Source: AV40 sp963817335
GTDB lineage: Bacteria > Verrucomicrobiota > Verrucomicrobiia > Chthoniobacterales > UBA10450
Assembly (NCBI GenBank): GCA_963817335.1
Contig: CAWFNX010000001.1
Coordinates: forward strand, 558,001 to 622,000
DNA: 64,000 nucleotides
Direction: 5' to 3'
A program made the translations under genes and the position numbers. Below the pieces are notes generated by a model that saw only the letters and a list, made by a program, of their open reading frames with translations, was not told the origin of the DNA and searched no databases. Each line of letters opens with the position of its first letter. Positions within the stretch are counted from its first letter, which is position 1. This document shows, one piece after another, positions 24,744 to 32,765 of the stretch.

Positions 24744-25304
24744 TTACATCTTCGAATAAACGCCGATCAGCGGACGAGGCGAAGGAATCTTTGAGCGAAA
24801 ATCGCTCGCGAACCCGTTCGTGGTCCTGATCTCGACGTGACCAGCGCCGCTCTTGTTATTGTAAACGAGCACTGATCCAACCGGAGCCCGGTAGGGGTCG
24901 CGCACCGGCAACTTTTTGAAGCCGTAATTGCTAACCAACTCCTTGGCCGCGTCCTTCGCGTTGACCGTTTTTGGGTACGAGGTTACCGCGCCCGACGCCA
25001 CCAACGCTTCTTTCACGTAGTGCCAGCATTGCTCCCGCGAATGAGCGTGGGCCCGCTCCTCGGCAATGCTCGCCGCCCGGCGCAATTTTGGATCAATCGA
25101 TGGATCGACCTTCGCGAAAGGACGAACGATTTTCTTCGGAGCGTATTTGGATACGATCTCGGCCGAGTCGGTTTTTCCGTCGGCATCCGTAAAGACGAAT
25201 TTTTGCTTGGAGGACGTGACCATCTGGCCGTGAGCAACGCTCGCGGCGAGCAGGATGGATCCGGCAATGAGGGTAAAACGGGGGGAGCGGTCGGTTTTGC
25301 GCAT
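24744..25304 (-). CDS. Secreted cysteine-amidase-like protein (CHAP/NlpC-P60-like), copy 2
   Basis: The 186-residue protein has a signal peptide (residues 1-26, ending ASVAHGQ) and the same layout as the protein at 22769: a FVFTDADGK region, VRPFAKVDPSIDPKLRRAA, Cys93 in REQCWHYVKEAL, and His156 in GAGHVEIRTTNGF. Cys and His are the likely catalytic pair of a papain-like amidase fold. The shared VDP-x-x-DPKL segment before the cysteine shows direct paralogy. It converges with the second 3D gene. Its substrate is presumed to be peptidoglycan, on the basis of its neighbours. Confidence 0.7.
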   Translation of the reverse strand: MRKTDRSPRFTLIAGSILLAASVAHGQMVTSSKQKFVFTDADGKTDSAEIVSKYAPKKIVRPFAKVDPSIDPKLRRAASIAEERAHAHSREQCWHYVKEALVASGAVTSYPKTVNAKDAAKELVSNYGFKKLPVRDPYRAPVGSVLVYNNKSGAGHVEIRTTNGFASDFRSKIPSPRPLIGVYSKM

Positions 25305-25408
25305 AAGGAGCGCCCCATATCGAGCAGGATCGCTGCCTGCGCAACCGGTTTTTTCGGAAAAAGCTTGTATTTCGCCCCCGGAGATGGTTGTCGAAAGCGC
25401 TGAAATTT

Positions 25409-26332
25409 CTATAACGAAGACACGAATTCGGCCATTCGCTGTCGTGCTTTTGCATCGGGTAACCGGCCCATCCCACCTTGCAGATTATCCTCCAGATGCT
25501 TTGAATTATTGGTCGCCGGGATCGCGCACGTCACCGCCGAATGGCCCACGATCCACTTCAAAAAGAACTGGGCCCAGGATCGGCAATCGAACTCCGCTGC
25601 CCAGTCCGGCAGCGGTTTTGAACGAACTCGGCTGAAAAGGTCGCCCCCGCCAAACGGTCGATTAATGATCACCGCCACTTGTCGATCCCGAGCGAGCGGA
25701 AGGATGCGAGCTTCGGCCTCGCGCTCCATGATCGAATAATTGATCTGGAGAAAATCGAGCTTTTCGCTTGCGAGTGCTTTCTCAACTTCGCCGAATGCGC
25801 TCGCGTTGTAATGGGTGATGCCGATGTAGCGAAACCGGCCTTGCGCTTTCCAGTCGCGCATCGTCGCAAGCTGCGTTTCGAGATCGACCAGATTGTGCAC
25901 CTGCATCAAATCAATCCGTTTTGTTTGTAGCCGCGCCATCGAACGCTCCATCGACTCGAGGCCGGCTTGTTTACCGCGGGTCCAGACTTTTGTGGCGAGG
26001 AAGAGTTTGTCACGCAGGCCAAGCTTGGTTGCCAGCGTGCCAACCACTTGTTCGGCCCGCCCGTACATCGGCGACGAATCGACGACTTGTCCACCAAGTT
26101 TGACGAATGATGAGATCACGTCGCCGAGCTGCTTTTCGTTTGCAGACGTAAGATCGACATCGAACACGTTCCAAGTGCCGAGCCCAATCACTGGCAGCTT
26201 TTCACCGGTGGATGGAATCGCGCGGGCCAGCATCGTGGATGAGTCTGCGCGGGCGGGTGGGTTCGGCAAAACCAAACCTGCAGCGGCCCCGCCAATCAAT
26301 TTGGTCGCGCGGCGTCGCGTCATGTTGTTCAT
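25409..26332 (-). CDS. Tat-exported aldo/keto reductase
   Basis: The preferred start gives MNNMTRRRATKLIGG, a twin-arginine signal peptide followed by a hydrophobic stretch and a cut near PARADS. The mature protein is an AKR-type TIM barrel: LPVIGLGTWNVF, VVDSSPMYGRAEQVVG with the catalytic tyrosine, LATKVW with the catalytic lysine, QVHNLVD and GITHYNASAF. An extracytoplasmic AKR would use a tightly bound cofactor, as Tat export implies folding before transport. The substrate is unknown. It is divergent, with 38 bases between starts, from another Tat-exported NAD-binding protein, which suggests a shared job. Confidence 0.8.
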   Translation of the reverse strand: MNNMTRRRATKLIGGAAAGLVLPNPPARADSSTMLARAIPSTGEKLPVIGLGTWNVFDVDLTSANEKQLGDVISSFVKLGGQVVDSSPMYGRAEQVVGTLATKLGLRDKLFLATKVWTRGKQAGLESMERSMARLQTKRIDLMQVHNLVDLETQLATMRDWKAQGRFRYIGITHYNASAFGEVEKALASEKLDFLQINYSIMEREAEARILPLARDRQVAVIINRPFGGGDLFSRVRSKPLPDWAAEFDCRSWAQFFLKWIVGHSAVTCAIPATNNSKHLEDNLQGGMGRLPDAKARQRMAEFVSSL

Positions 26333-26370
26333 TGATTGAAACGATAAACCTGCGTCCGTAATCGCCAACC

Positions 26371-27501
26371 ATGAATGGAACGACTCGCCGCCATTTTATT
26401 AAAACCTCAGTTGCTACCGGGCTCGCCCTAAGCGCTGGAGCCTCATCCCTGTTTGCCGAGAAAACCGCGAAGCCGCTTCGCATTTTGATTCTCGGCGGGA
26501 CCGGATTCACCGGCCCGTATCAGGTTCAGTACGCACTGAGTCGCGGTCACAAGGTCACGACTTTCAATCGCGGCAAGACGCATCCGGGCGAGCTACCAGC
26601 CGAAGTTGAACAGCTGATAGGCGACCGAAACGGTAAACTCGATGCGCTCAAGAACCGCCAGTGGGACGTGGTGATCGATAACCCGACCACGCTGCCGGTC
26701 TGGGTCCGCGACGCAGCAGAGGTGTTGAAAGGCAACGTCGATCGTTACGTGTTCATCTCAACGATTTCAGTTTACCCAGATCCGATACCGGCCGCTGGCG
26801 TGGATGAAAATTCTGAATTGGCAAAATATGACGGGCCTGATCCGTACCAGGAGACTTTGGAGGCGATGAAAGCCAACGGTTTCAAGACCTACGGCCCGCT
26901 TAAAGCCCTCTCCGAAAAGGAAGCCGAAAAATCGTTTCCCGGTAAAACATTGATCATTCGGCCCGGCTTGATCGTTGGGCCGCGCGATGAGACCGACCGG
27001 TTCACCTACTGGCCGGTCCGGATTGATCGCGGAGGCGAAGTGCTCGCCCCCGGAAACAAGGAAGATCCCGTCCAGTTCATCGACGGACGGGATCTGGCGG
27101 AATGGACGATCCGGATGGTGGAAAATCGCGAGACTGGAATTTACAACGCTACCGGGCCAGCCAAACCGCTAGGAGTTGGTGGAATGCTGGATGGGATCAA
27201 GAGCGCAGAAAAGTCGAACGCGACGTTTACGTTCGTTCCTTTAGATTTTCTGAAGGAACAGAAAGTCGAGGCCTGGTCCGACATGCCGGTTTGGGCTGGC
27301 GACGAGCTGGGCCTTTCGCGCACAAAAATTGATCGCGCGTTGGCCAAAGGTTTAACGTTTCGTCCGCTCGATGCCACCGCGCGCGACACGCTTGCCTGGT
27401 TCAAATCGCGTCCGCCGGAACGACAATCCAAAATGCGGGCCGGCCTGACGGCTGAACGGGAGAAGGAAGTGCTCGATGCCTGGAAAAAACAGAAACGGTA
27501 A
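26371..27501 (+). CDS. Tat-exported NAD-dependent epimerase/dehydratase
   Basis: The 376-residue protein starts with a Tat signal (TTRRHFIKTSVATGLALSAG), followed by a Rossmann fold of the extended SDR class: ILILGGTGFTGPYQ at about residues 38-51, a FISTISVY strand and IIRPGLIVGPRDETDRF. The usual Y-x-x-x-K is modified: TYGPLKAL supplies a tyrosine and lysine with that spacing. It resembles epimerase-like proteins that carry a Tat signal in Planctomycetes and Verrucomicrobia. The substrate is probably a nucleotide sugar or sugar derivative, but this is not proven. It shares a divergent promoter region with the aldo/keto reductase gene. Confidence 0.8.
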   Translation: MNGTTRRHFIKTSVATGLALSAGASSLFAEKTAKPLRILILGGTGFTGPYQVQYALSRGHKVTTFNRGKTHPGELPAEVEQLIGDRNGKLDALKNRQWDVVIDNPTTLPVWVRDAAEVLKGNVDRYVFISTISVYPDPIPAAGVDENSELAKYDGPDPYQETLEAMKANGFKTYGPLKALSEKEAEKSFPGKTLIIRPGLIVGPRDETDRFTYWPVRIDRGGEVLAPGNKEDPVQFIDGRDLAEWTIRMVENRETGIYNATGPAKPLGVGGMLDGIKSAEKSNATFTFVPLDFLKEQKVEAWSDMPVWAGDELGLSRTKIDRALAKGLTFRPLDATARDTLAWFKSRPPERQSKMRAGLTAEREKEVLDAWKKQKR

Positions 27502-27502
27502 T

Positions 27503-27564
27503 TTGTAGGGCGTCTGTGCCAGACGCTGCTTTTAGCGTCGCCGTCTCATAGAGACGGCCTACAA
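27503..27564. repeat. TTGTAG...CTACAA palindromic element with two hairpins
   Basis: The 62-base element fills most of the spacer between two plus-strand genes. It begins TTGTAGGGC and ends GCCTACAA. Inside are two GC hairpins, GCGTCT/AGACGC and GCCGTCTC/GAGACGGC, joined by TGCTTTTAGC. It may act as a transcription terminator for the epimerase gene. It shares its architecture with the elements at 6605, 32649, 58369 and 59647 and those inside coding genes. Confidence 0.75.
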
Positions 27565-27573
27565 TTTGGCGCA

Positions 27574-28872
27574 TTGAAGAAACTCCTCGCCAAAGTCGTC
27601 GACGTTAAACCGAATGAGATCCGCGCTCTCTGGCTCGGCTTCGCATTTCACTTCATCATTCTCACCGCCTACTACATCGTTAGGCCAATTCGCGATGCTA
27701 TCGCAGCGAGCAATCGACTCGAAACCCTACCATGGATGTTCACGGCCACCCTTGTCGTCATGTTGATCGCCAACATGGTGTTCGCCGCAATTGTCGCGCG
27801 AATGGAGCGCCGAAAGTTTATCCCTTTTGCCTACGCGTTTTTTATTTTGGTTCTCCTGTTCTTCTTCGTGCTGATGCGAAGTGGTTCGCCGGTACAGCAG
27901 GTCTGGACTGGCCGCGCGTTCTATGTCTGGGTCAGCGTTTTCAATTTGTTCAATACCGCGATTTTTTGGGCGTTCATGACCGATCTCTTCACGGTCGAGC
28001 AAGGCAAACGTCTCTACGGGTTCATTGCCGTCGGAGGATCGCTCGGCGCGATCGTCGGTGCTTACATCACAAAGAATTTAATTCGCGACATCGGTCCGGC
28101 CAATCTGGTCGCAATCTCGGCAACGATGTTCGCTATCGTCTGCTTTCTGGTGCGATTTTTTCCAAGAAGTTACACCGGTCACACCGAAAGCGTGCCGGCG
28201 CGGGAAGAGAAGATCGGCGGCACCGTCTGGTCCGGTGTCACTCACATCGCGCGCTCGCCGTATCTGTTCGGGCTCGCTGCCGCCATCATGCTTTACACGA
28301 CCACATCGACGTGGGCGTATTTTCAGCAGAGTGACCTCGCTCGGGAGGCGTTGAAGACACCGGCAGACAGAACGGTCTTTCTCTCGAATCTCGAAATCTG
28401 GGTCAATACGATTACGGTCCTTATCCAGATTTTTCTCACCAACCGTTTTCTCAAGTGGTTCGGAGTTGCATTTACCCTCACGGCATTACCGGTTTTGAGT
28501 TTGCTCGGGTTTGGTGCAATGGCGATTGCGCCGAGTCTGGCGATGTTGGCGTTTTTCCAAGTTACGCGTCGTGCTGGCGCTTATGCGTTGATGCGTCCAT
28601 CCCGCGAGCTCCTCTTCACGGTGTTGAAGCGGGAAGACAAATACAAAGTGAAAAGCGTTACCGATACGCTTGGGTATCGTGTTGGCGACCAACTGGGCGC
28701 TTGGTCGTACGGTGGGCTCCATGGATTAGGGCTGAGTCTAAACGCGATCAGCTGGATTGCTGTGCCGGTCACCGCCGGTTGGTGCGCGCTTAGTATCTGG
28801 CTCGCGCGCAAACAACAAGTTTTGGCCGAAATGCAGCAACAAAAGCAGACTGACAGCGCTCGAGCAGTTTAA
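27574..28872 (+). CDS. MFS-type or ADP/ATP-translocase-like transporter
   Basis: The start is a TTG ten bases after the palindromic element, reading MKKLLAKVVDVKPNEIRALW; no ATG lies nearby. The 432-residue protein has about twelve membrane helices, with YYIVRPIRDAIAAS after helix 1, GKRLYGFIAVGGSLGAIVGAY in the middle and a C-terminal RPSRELLFTVLKREDKYKVKS segment. These features recall the NTP/NDP translocase-like branch of the major facilitator superfamily (the Npt1/Npt2 relatives of free-living bacteria). The substrate is unknown; nucleotide exchange is not implied for free-living members. It converges with the M20 peptidase gene, three bases apart. Confidence 0.75.
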   Translation: MKKLLAKVVDVKPNEIRALWLGFAFHFIILTAYYIVRPIRDAIAASNRLETLPWMFTATLVVMLIANMVFAAIVARMERRKFIPFAYAFFILVLLFFFVLMRSGSPVQQVWTGRAFYVWVSVFNLFNTAIFWAFMTDLFTVEQGKRLYGFIAVGGSLGAIVGAYITKNLIRDIGPANLVAISATMFAIVCFLVRFFPRSYTGHTESVPAREEKIGGTVWSGVTHIARSPYLFGLAAAIMLYTTTSTWAYFQQSDLAREALKTPADRTVFLSNLEIWVNTITVLIQIFLTNRFLKWFGVAFTLTALPVLSLLGFGAMAIAPSLAMLAFFQVTRRAGAYALMRPSRELLFTVLKREDKYKVKSVTDTLGYRVGDQLGAWSYGGLHGLGLSLNAISWIAVPVTAGWCALSIWLARKQQVLAEMQQQKQTDSARAV

Positions 28873-28875
28873 GAA

Positions 28876-30360
28876 TTATTTGGCCAACTCGTAGAGATAT
28901 TCCACGAACGACATCGTCGCGCCGTCAAAACTCTGGATCTTCGGATTTGACGATTCGATCACGTAATATTCGTCAGGTGCGTGCGCGCCACTGCCGTGAC
29001 CGAGCCCGAAATGTCCGGCCGCCAGTTTCAACGGCTCGCCGGTGAACGCGTAACCCGGATAGGAGCCCGCATTCCGCGGCCAGAGCAGGGGATCAATGCC
29101 GAATCCTTTGTAGGTCGCGATCTGCGCTTTGATCAGGGTTGAATCTTTGGACGTGCTCGTCGGATCGTAACCGCCAGTCATGTTCACTTCGATGTCGCCG
29201 AAGCCATGCTTGGCCAGGTGCGCTTTCAACGCGGCAAGCGCGTCGGCGGCTTTCATGTCCGGCACCAGGCGCATGTCGATCTTCGCCACGGCGCGATGCG
29301 GTAAAATCGTTTTGCCACCCTGGCCGGTGTAACCGCCGACCAATCCCTCAATATTTACCGTGGGCTGCGATTCGAGTCGCTCGTTGGCTTGCTCCCATGG
29401 TAAGTCGTCGATCCAATGCTGGGTGCTGAATTGTTTTTTCGCGCTCGCTTCACTGCGCACTTTCGAAACGCTCGCGATCATTGCCTTCTCATCGGCGCTG
29501 ATCGGTCGCGGCTTCGGATAATTGTCGATCTTGATCGTATTTCCATCTTCGGAAACCAGCGTGTTCAAAGCGTGAATCAAATGCCAGGCCGGACTGTCGA
29601 TCATGGCCTTGAGCGATGAATGAATGTCTTTCGCCGGACCGCGACCCCATTTTGCGCCATCGGATACCAATTCGAGCTCGATAACGCCTTTCGATCCCAG
29701 GTTCACGGTGACAATGCCGTCAAGGTCCTGGGCAGCCGACGGCATGAATACGCCGACGCATTTCGAAAACGCCGCCCGAACTTCCGGACGATCCACGAGT
29801 TGTTTGATGTGCGGGGAGCCAATCTCCTCCTCACCTTCAGCAACCAGCACCAGGTTCACCGGCAATTTTTTGCTGGCGCCCTTGATCGCGTGCAGCGCCG
29901 CGAGGAACGCCGACTCAGGGCCTTTCTGGTTCACTGCGCCGCGGCCGACGATTGCTTTTCCAAGAGGTGCTTTGTCAACGATCTGCGCGTCAGTTGGCGA
30001 CGATGTCCATTCTGCCGGGTCGAACTGTTTGACGTCGTACATAAAATAAAGGCCGACCGTTTTCGGCGCGCCGGCATCGAGCGTCGCGAACACGCCCGGT
30101 TTTCCATCCGTGGTGATGACGTCGGCCTTTTGAAATCCCGCTTCGCGCGCGAGGTTTGCCATGTATTCCGCCCCTTCGGGATAACCGCGGTTCTCGGCCG
30201 CGATCGAGACCTGCGCGATCCAGTCGTGCAATCGTTTTACCGCCTCGTCGTGGCGCTTGGTAATTTCCGCTTTGATGTCGGCATGGTCGTCGGTTGCTGC
30301 GCCAAGGTATGATGCCGCGATCGCGATTATAGTCGCGAAGATCGAGAGTTTTGTTTTCAT
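28876..30360 (-). CDS. Secreted M20-family peptidase homologue with altered metal site
   Basis: The 494-residue protein has a signal peptide (residues 1-22, ending SYLGAAT) and the M20 dipeptidase fold: catalytic EGEEEIGSPH at 175-184 and a C-terminal GSGAHAPDE with the last histidine ligand. Normal members have a His in G-H-x-D-V, an Asp in D-D/M-K-G and another Asp before the lid domain. Here they read FMYDV (Met107), VNQKG (Asn144) and MPSAAQ, so three of five metal ligands seem changed. It may bind one metal or act non-catalytically. It is followed, two bases before its start on the same strand, by the polymerase gene end, so it may be co-transcribed with it. Confidence 0.8.
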   Translation of the reverse strand: MKTKLSIFATIIAIAASYLGAATDDHADIKAEITKRHDEAVKRLHDWIAQVSIAAENRGYPEGAEYMANLAREAGFQKADVITTDGKPGVFATLDAGAPKTVGLYFMYDVKQFDPAEWTSSPTDAQIVDKAPLGKAIVGRGAVNQKGPESAFLAALHAIKGASKKLPVNLVLVAEGEEEIGSPHIKQLVDRPEVRAAFSKCVGVFMPSAAQDLDGIVTVNLGSKGVIELELVSDGAKWGRGPAKDIHSSLKAMIDSPAWHLIHALNTLVSEDGNTIKIDNYPKPRPISADEKAMIASVSKVRSEASAKKQFSTQHWIDDLPWEQANERLESQPTVNIEGLVGGYTGQGGKTILPHRAVAKIDMRLVPDMKAADALAALKAHLAKHGFGDIEVNMTGGYDPTSTSKDSTLIKAQIATYKGFGIDPLLWPRNAGSYPGYAFTGEPLKLAAGHFGLGHGSGAHAPDEYYVIESSNPKIQSFDGATMSFVEYLYELAK

Positions 30361-30361
30361 T

Positions 30362-32614
30362 TTAGTCGAGAGCGAGGCTTTCCTGTTTTGGAGCTGAGGT
30401 TTCCGCGGTCAGTCCGCTAAACTTTTTAACAAGGTCGTCAAGTTTGGCGAGATAGTAATCGACGTTTTCGTCACGGTTTTGCGGATCGAAGTCGCTGGCC
30501 AGCCGAGCCGCCTCGTAGGCCGGCACCTTCTTGGGCGTACTCTTAATATAATAGGAAACCTGGTCCCCCGGTTTGTAAGCACGCCCGCTCGCCGCGGCGA
30601 GCTCGTAGGCCGCGGCCCGATTTCGGGCCGAGCCGGCAATTTTGGCCCGGTACTTCTCCAGCGAATCCTGGAGGGTGTCGGTTTTCATCAACATGTCGAT
30701 ACTCCATTCCCGATGCCGGATTTTCTTTTCGAAGTCATTTCGGAGGCTGGCGATCCGCTCCGGTTCGCCCTGCATAATGAGCTTGATCATCTCTTCCAGA
30801 AAAACGCGCTGAAATTTCTCCAGACCGCGCGATTTCAGCGCGCCGCCTTTGATGATGACATCGCCATCCTTCGTCAGAAGCGCGTAATTCTTCGCCTTGT
30901 AACTGAACATCGCTTCGAATTGTTCATCGAACTCAACTTCGATTCCCTTCGGCAATTCTTTGGCGAGACCTTTCTGAAGTTCTTGGATTTCGTCTTCTGT
31001 GGCGGCAGCCGTCTCGGCTGCTTTTCCTTTGCCCTTTGCAGGCGAGACGCCTGCCTCCACAGGGCTAGGCGGCACGAAATAAATCCCGTCAGTGTCGACT
31101 TCAATGACCTTGGCCCCATGCTGGTTCAGCCAATTGATCATCTTTTTCAGTAAATCGCGTCCGATCTGCGTTACCCGCGCGGCCGCATCGAAATCGGCGA
31201 AGTGCCCCTGAGCGAAGCCGAGATAGCCGTAGAAACTATTGATCAAGATCTTGAAGGTGTTTTGAAACGCCTCCAGATGGCGCTGCTCGGACGGATTCTT
31301 GGCCGCGCGCATCTTCGCCTTGGCTTCGAGACGAAATTCCCGGAGATCGGTCAGTAAGTGTCGAAAAATCTGAAGCTGATCGCTCGCTGGGAAACAATCG
31401 AACTGGAGCATGATTGACGGATAAAGCGATGCGACGTCGCAATGCCAGACGTTGTGGGCCACGCCAGCAAAGAAAATATCGGTGTAACCGCCTTCGAACG
31501 TCTGGGGCAGCGGCAATTCAGGGATACTGTGCTTTTGCCGAAAATATTCGCGAAGAAACAGCGCGTTGATGCGAGTGGCGTTGCCGCGCACAATCACGTC
31601 CTGATAGTTGTAGGGGAAAATCTGCGCCTGAATGAAGTAACTGGGACTAAGTAAGTCCGACATTGCGCGCGTCTCGCGAACCCCACAGAGAGCGCGCTTG
31701 CGAAACGGTTCCTTGTTTTTGAGGTAGGCGCGTTGGAGTTCCTTCCCAGCGAGCCCGGAGATTTCCTCGCTGTCACAAAATCCGAAATGCCTGGCCACAT
31801 CCGCGCGTTCAAAGCCGGCGAGCGTTCGGAGGCCGACATCATAAAATTGGGCGAGCAAAAAAGTATCGACGAAATGCCGGCCATCGACGGCGAACTTCGG
31901 ATAATCGATCGTCTTCTCCGCTATTTGGAGCCGCGACGGTCGCGATCGCAAAAATCCGCCGCTCCTGCTCCAATCGAGCTTCGTTTTTAGCTTCTTCGCG
32001 CGGGCGACGAGATAAGGCAGGTGAACGCGGAACAAATCATGGCCCTCGATGACGTCCGGATCCCGCTCCTTGATAAGTGCAGTCAGACGTTTGATCGCAG
32101 CGTGTTCGGACTCCGGCAATTTCCTCGGATCGACAACGATCAGTTCTTCCCAGCCGGTATTGTCCGAAACCGCGATGCTCATGAGGTGATCGGCGTCACC
32201 CTCTGCAAACGCCAACACCTCCAGCTGCATCCGCTTCAGTTCTTCAAATGGCAGATCTTTGAAGAGAGTCCGGCCGGTTGCGGTCAGGTAATGTTGAACT
32301 GGATCGGTAAGGGCGAAGAAATCGCGTCCGGCGTTTTTCAGCCCGTTTCGTAATGCGATCAATTCCTTCCAGCTGTCTACTGTGATCAGCCAGCTGAATT
32401 TCAGATCGCCTCGAAGCTTTTCCGCTTCGATTCCAAGATCGACCACATCGCCGTCAGCCCAGACGAAGGGATGAAACGGTTCCACTTCGGTCGTCGTCGA
32501 TCCATTCTTTTCGCGGCGGTGCACCTTGACGGTGCCGGTCTCGCCTAGCTCAATGGCGACGATCCTCGCCGTCGGGTCGACCCCGAAAAGTATTTCGTTC
32601 TTCTCAAATTCCAC
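30362..32614 (-). CDS. polB: Family B DNA polymerase (Pol II-like), apparent loss of proofreading residues
   Basis: The 750-residue protein has intact polymerase motifs: motif A DVASLYPSIML at 393-403, motif B KILINSFYGYLG at 455-466 and motif C EVDTDGIYF at 505-513 with Asp507 and Asp509. The exonuclease region is present but its motifs are changed: Exo I reads MQLEVLA where D-I-E is expected, Exo II DLFRVHLPYL has His for Asp, and Exo III RALCG lacks both Tyr and Asp. So it is probably active in synthesis without proofreading, perhaps in translesion work. A 22-residue Ala/Lys-rich insertion (519-540) after motif C comes from a palindromic DNA element. Confidence 0.88.
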   Translation of the reverse strand: MEFEKNEILFGVDPTARIVAIELGETGTVKVHRREKNGSTTTEVEPFHPFVWADGDVVDLGIEAEKLRGDLKFSWLITVDSWKELIALRNGLKNAGRDFFALTDPVQHYLTATGRTLFKDLPFEELKRMQLEVLAFAEGDADHLMSIAVSDNTGWEELIVVDPRKLPESEHAAIKRLTALIKERDPDVIEGHDLFRVHLPYLVARAKKLKTKLDWSRSGGFLRSRPSRLQIAEKTIDYPKFAVDGRHFVDTFLLAQFYDVGLRTLAGFERADVARHFGFCDSEEISGLAGKELQRAYLKNKEPFRKRALCGVRETRAMSDLLSPSYFIQAQIFPYNYQDVIVRGNATRINALFLREYFRQKHSIPELPLPQTFEGGYTDIFFAGVAHNVWHCDVASLYPSIMLQFDCFPASDQLQIFRHLLTDLREFRLEAKAKMRAAKNPSEQRHLEAFQNTFKILINSFYGYLGFAQGHFADFDAAARVTQIGRDLLKKMINWLNQHGAKVIEVDTDGIYFVPPSPVEAGVSPAKGKGKAAETAAATEDEIQELQKGLAKELPKGIEVEFDEQFEAMFSYKAKNYALLTKDGDVIIKGGALKSRGLEKFQRVFLEEMIKLIMQGEPERIASLRNDFEKKIRHREWSIDMLMKTDTLQDSLEKYRAKIAGSARNRAAAYELAAASGRAYKPGDQVSYYIKSTPKKVPAYEAARLASDFDPQNRDENVDYYLAKLDDLVKKFSGLTAETSAPKQESLALD
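30997..31062. repeat. Palindromic element inserted in frame in the family B polymerase gene
   Basis: The 66-base unit begins CTGTGG and ends CCACAG. It holds two hairpins, GCAGCCG/CGGCTGC and GCAGGCG/CGCCTGC, joined by a T-rich linker. This is the same two-hairpin layout as the intergenic elements with TTGTAG ends. Its length is exactly 22 codons, and it codes for polymerase residues 519-540, from VEAGVSPAKG through AAATE. Confidence 0.75.
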
Positions 32615-32648
32615 ATTGAGAGATTCCGCGATTCACGCGGAATGACAA

Positions 32649-32741
32649 ATTGTAGGGCAGGCGCACTTGTCGCGCCGTAGTGGAACGAAGGCGGATCGCC
32701 TGCCTTTTAGCAAGCGGCAAGCGGAGCGGTTGCCCTACAAT
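32649..32741. repeat. ATTGTAGGG...CCCTACAAT palindromic element
   Basis: The 93-base element sits between the divergent polymerase and M20D amidohydrolase genes. It starts ATTGTAGGGCAGGCG and ends GGTTGCCCTACAAT. Internal hairpins include GGCAGGCG (left) with CGCCTGCC (middle) and GGCAAGCGGAGCGGTTGCC. It therefore lies in the region that should hold both promoters. Confidence 0.7.
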
Positions 32742-32765
32742 GGTGACAGCTGTTATAGATGCATC

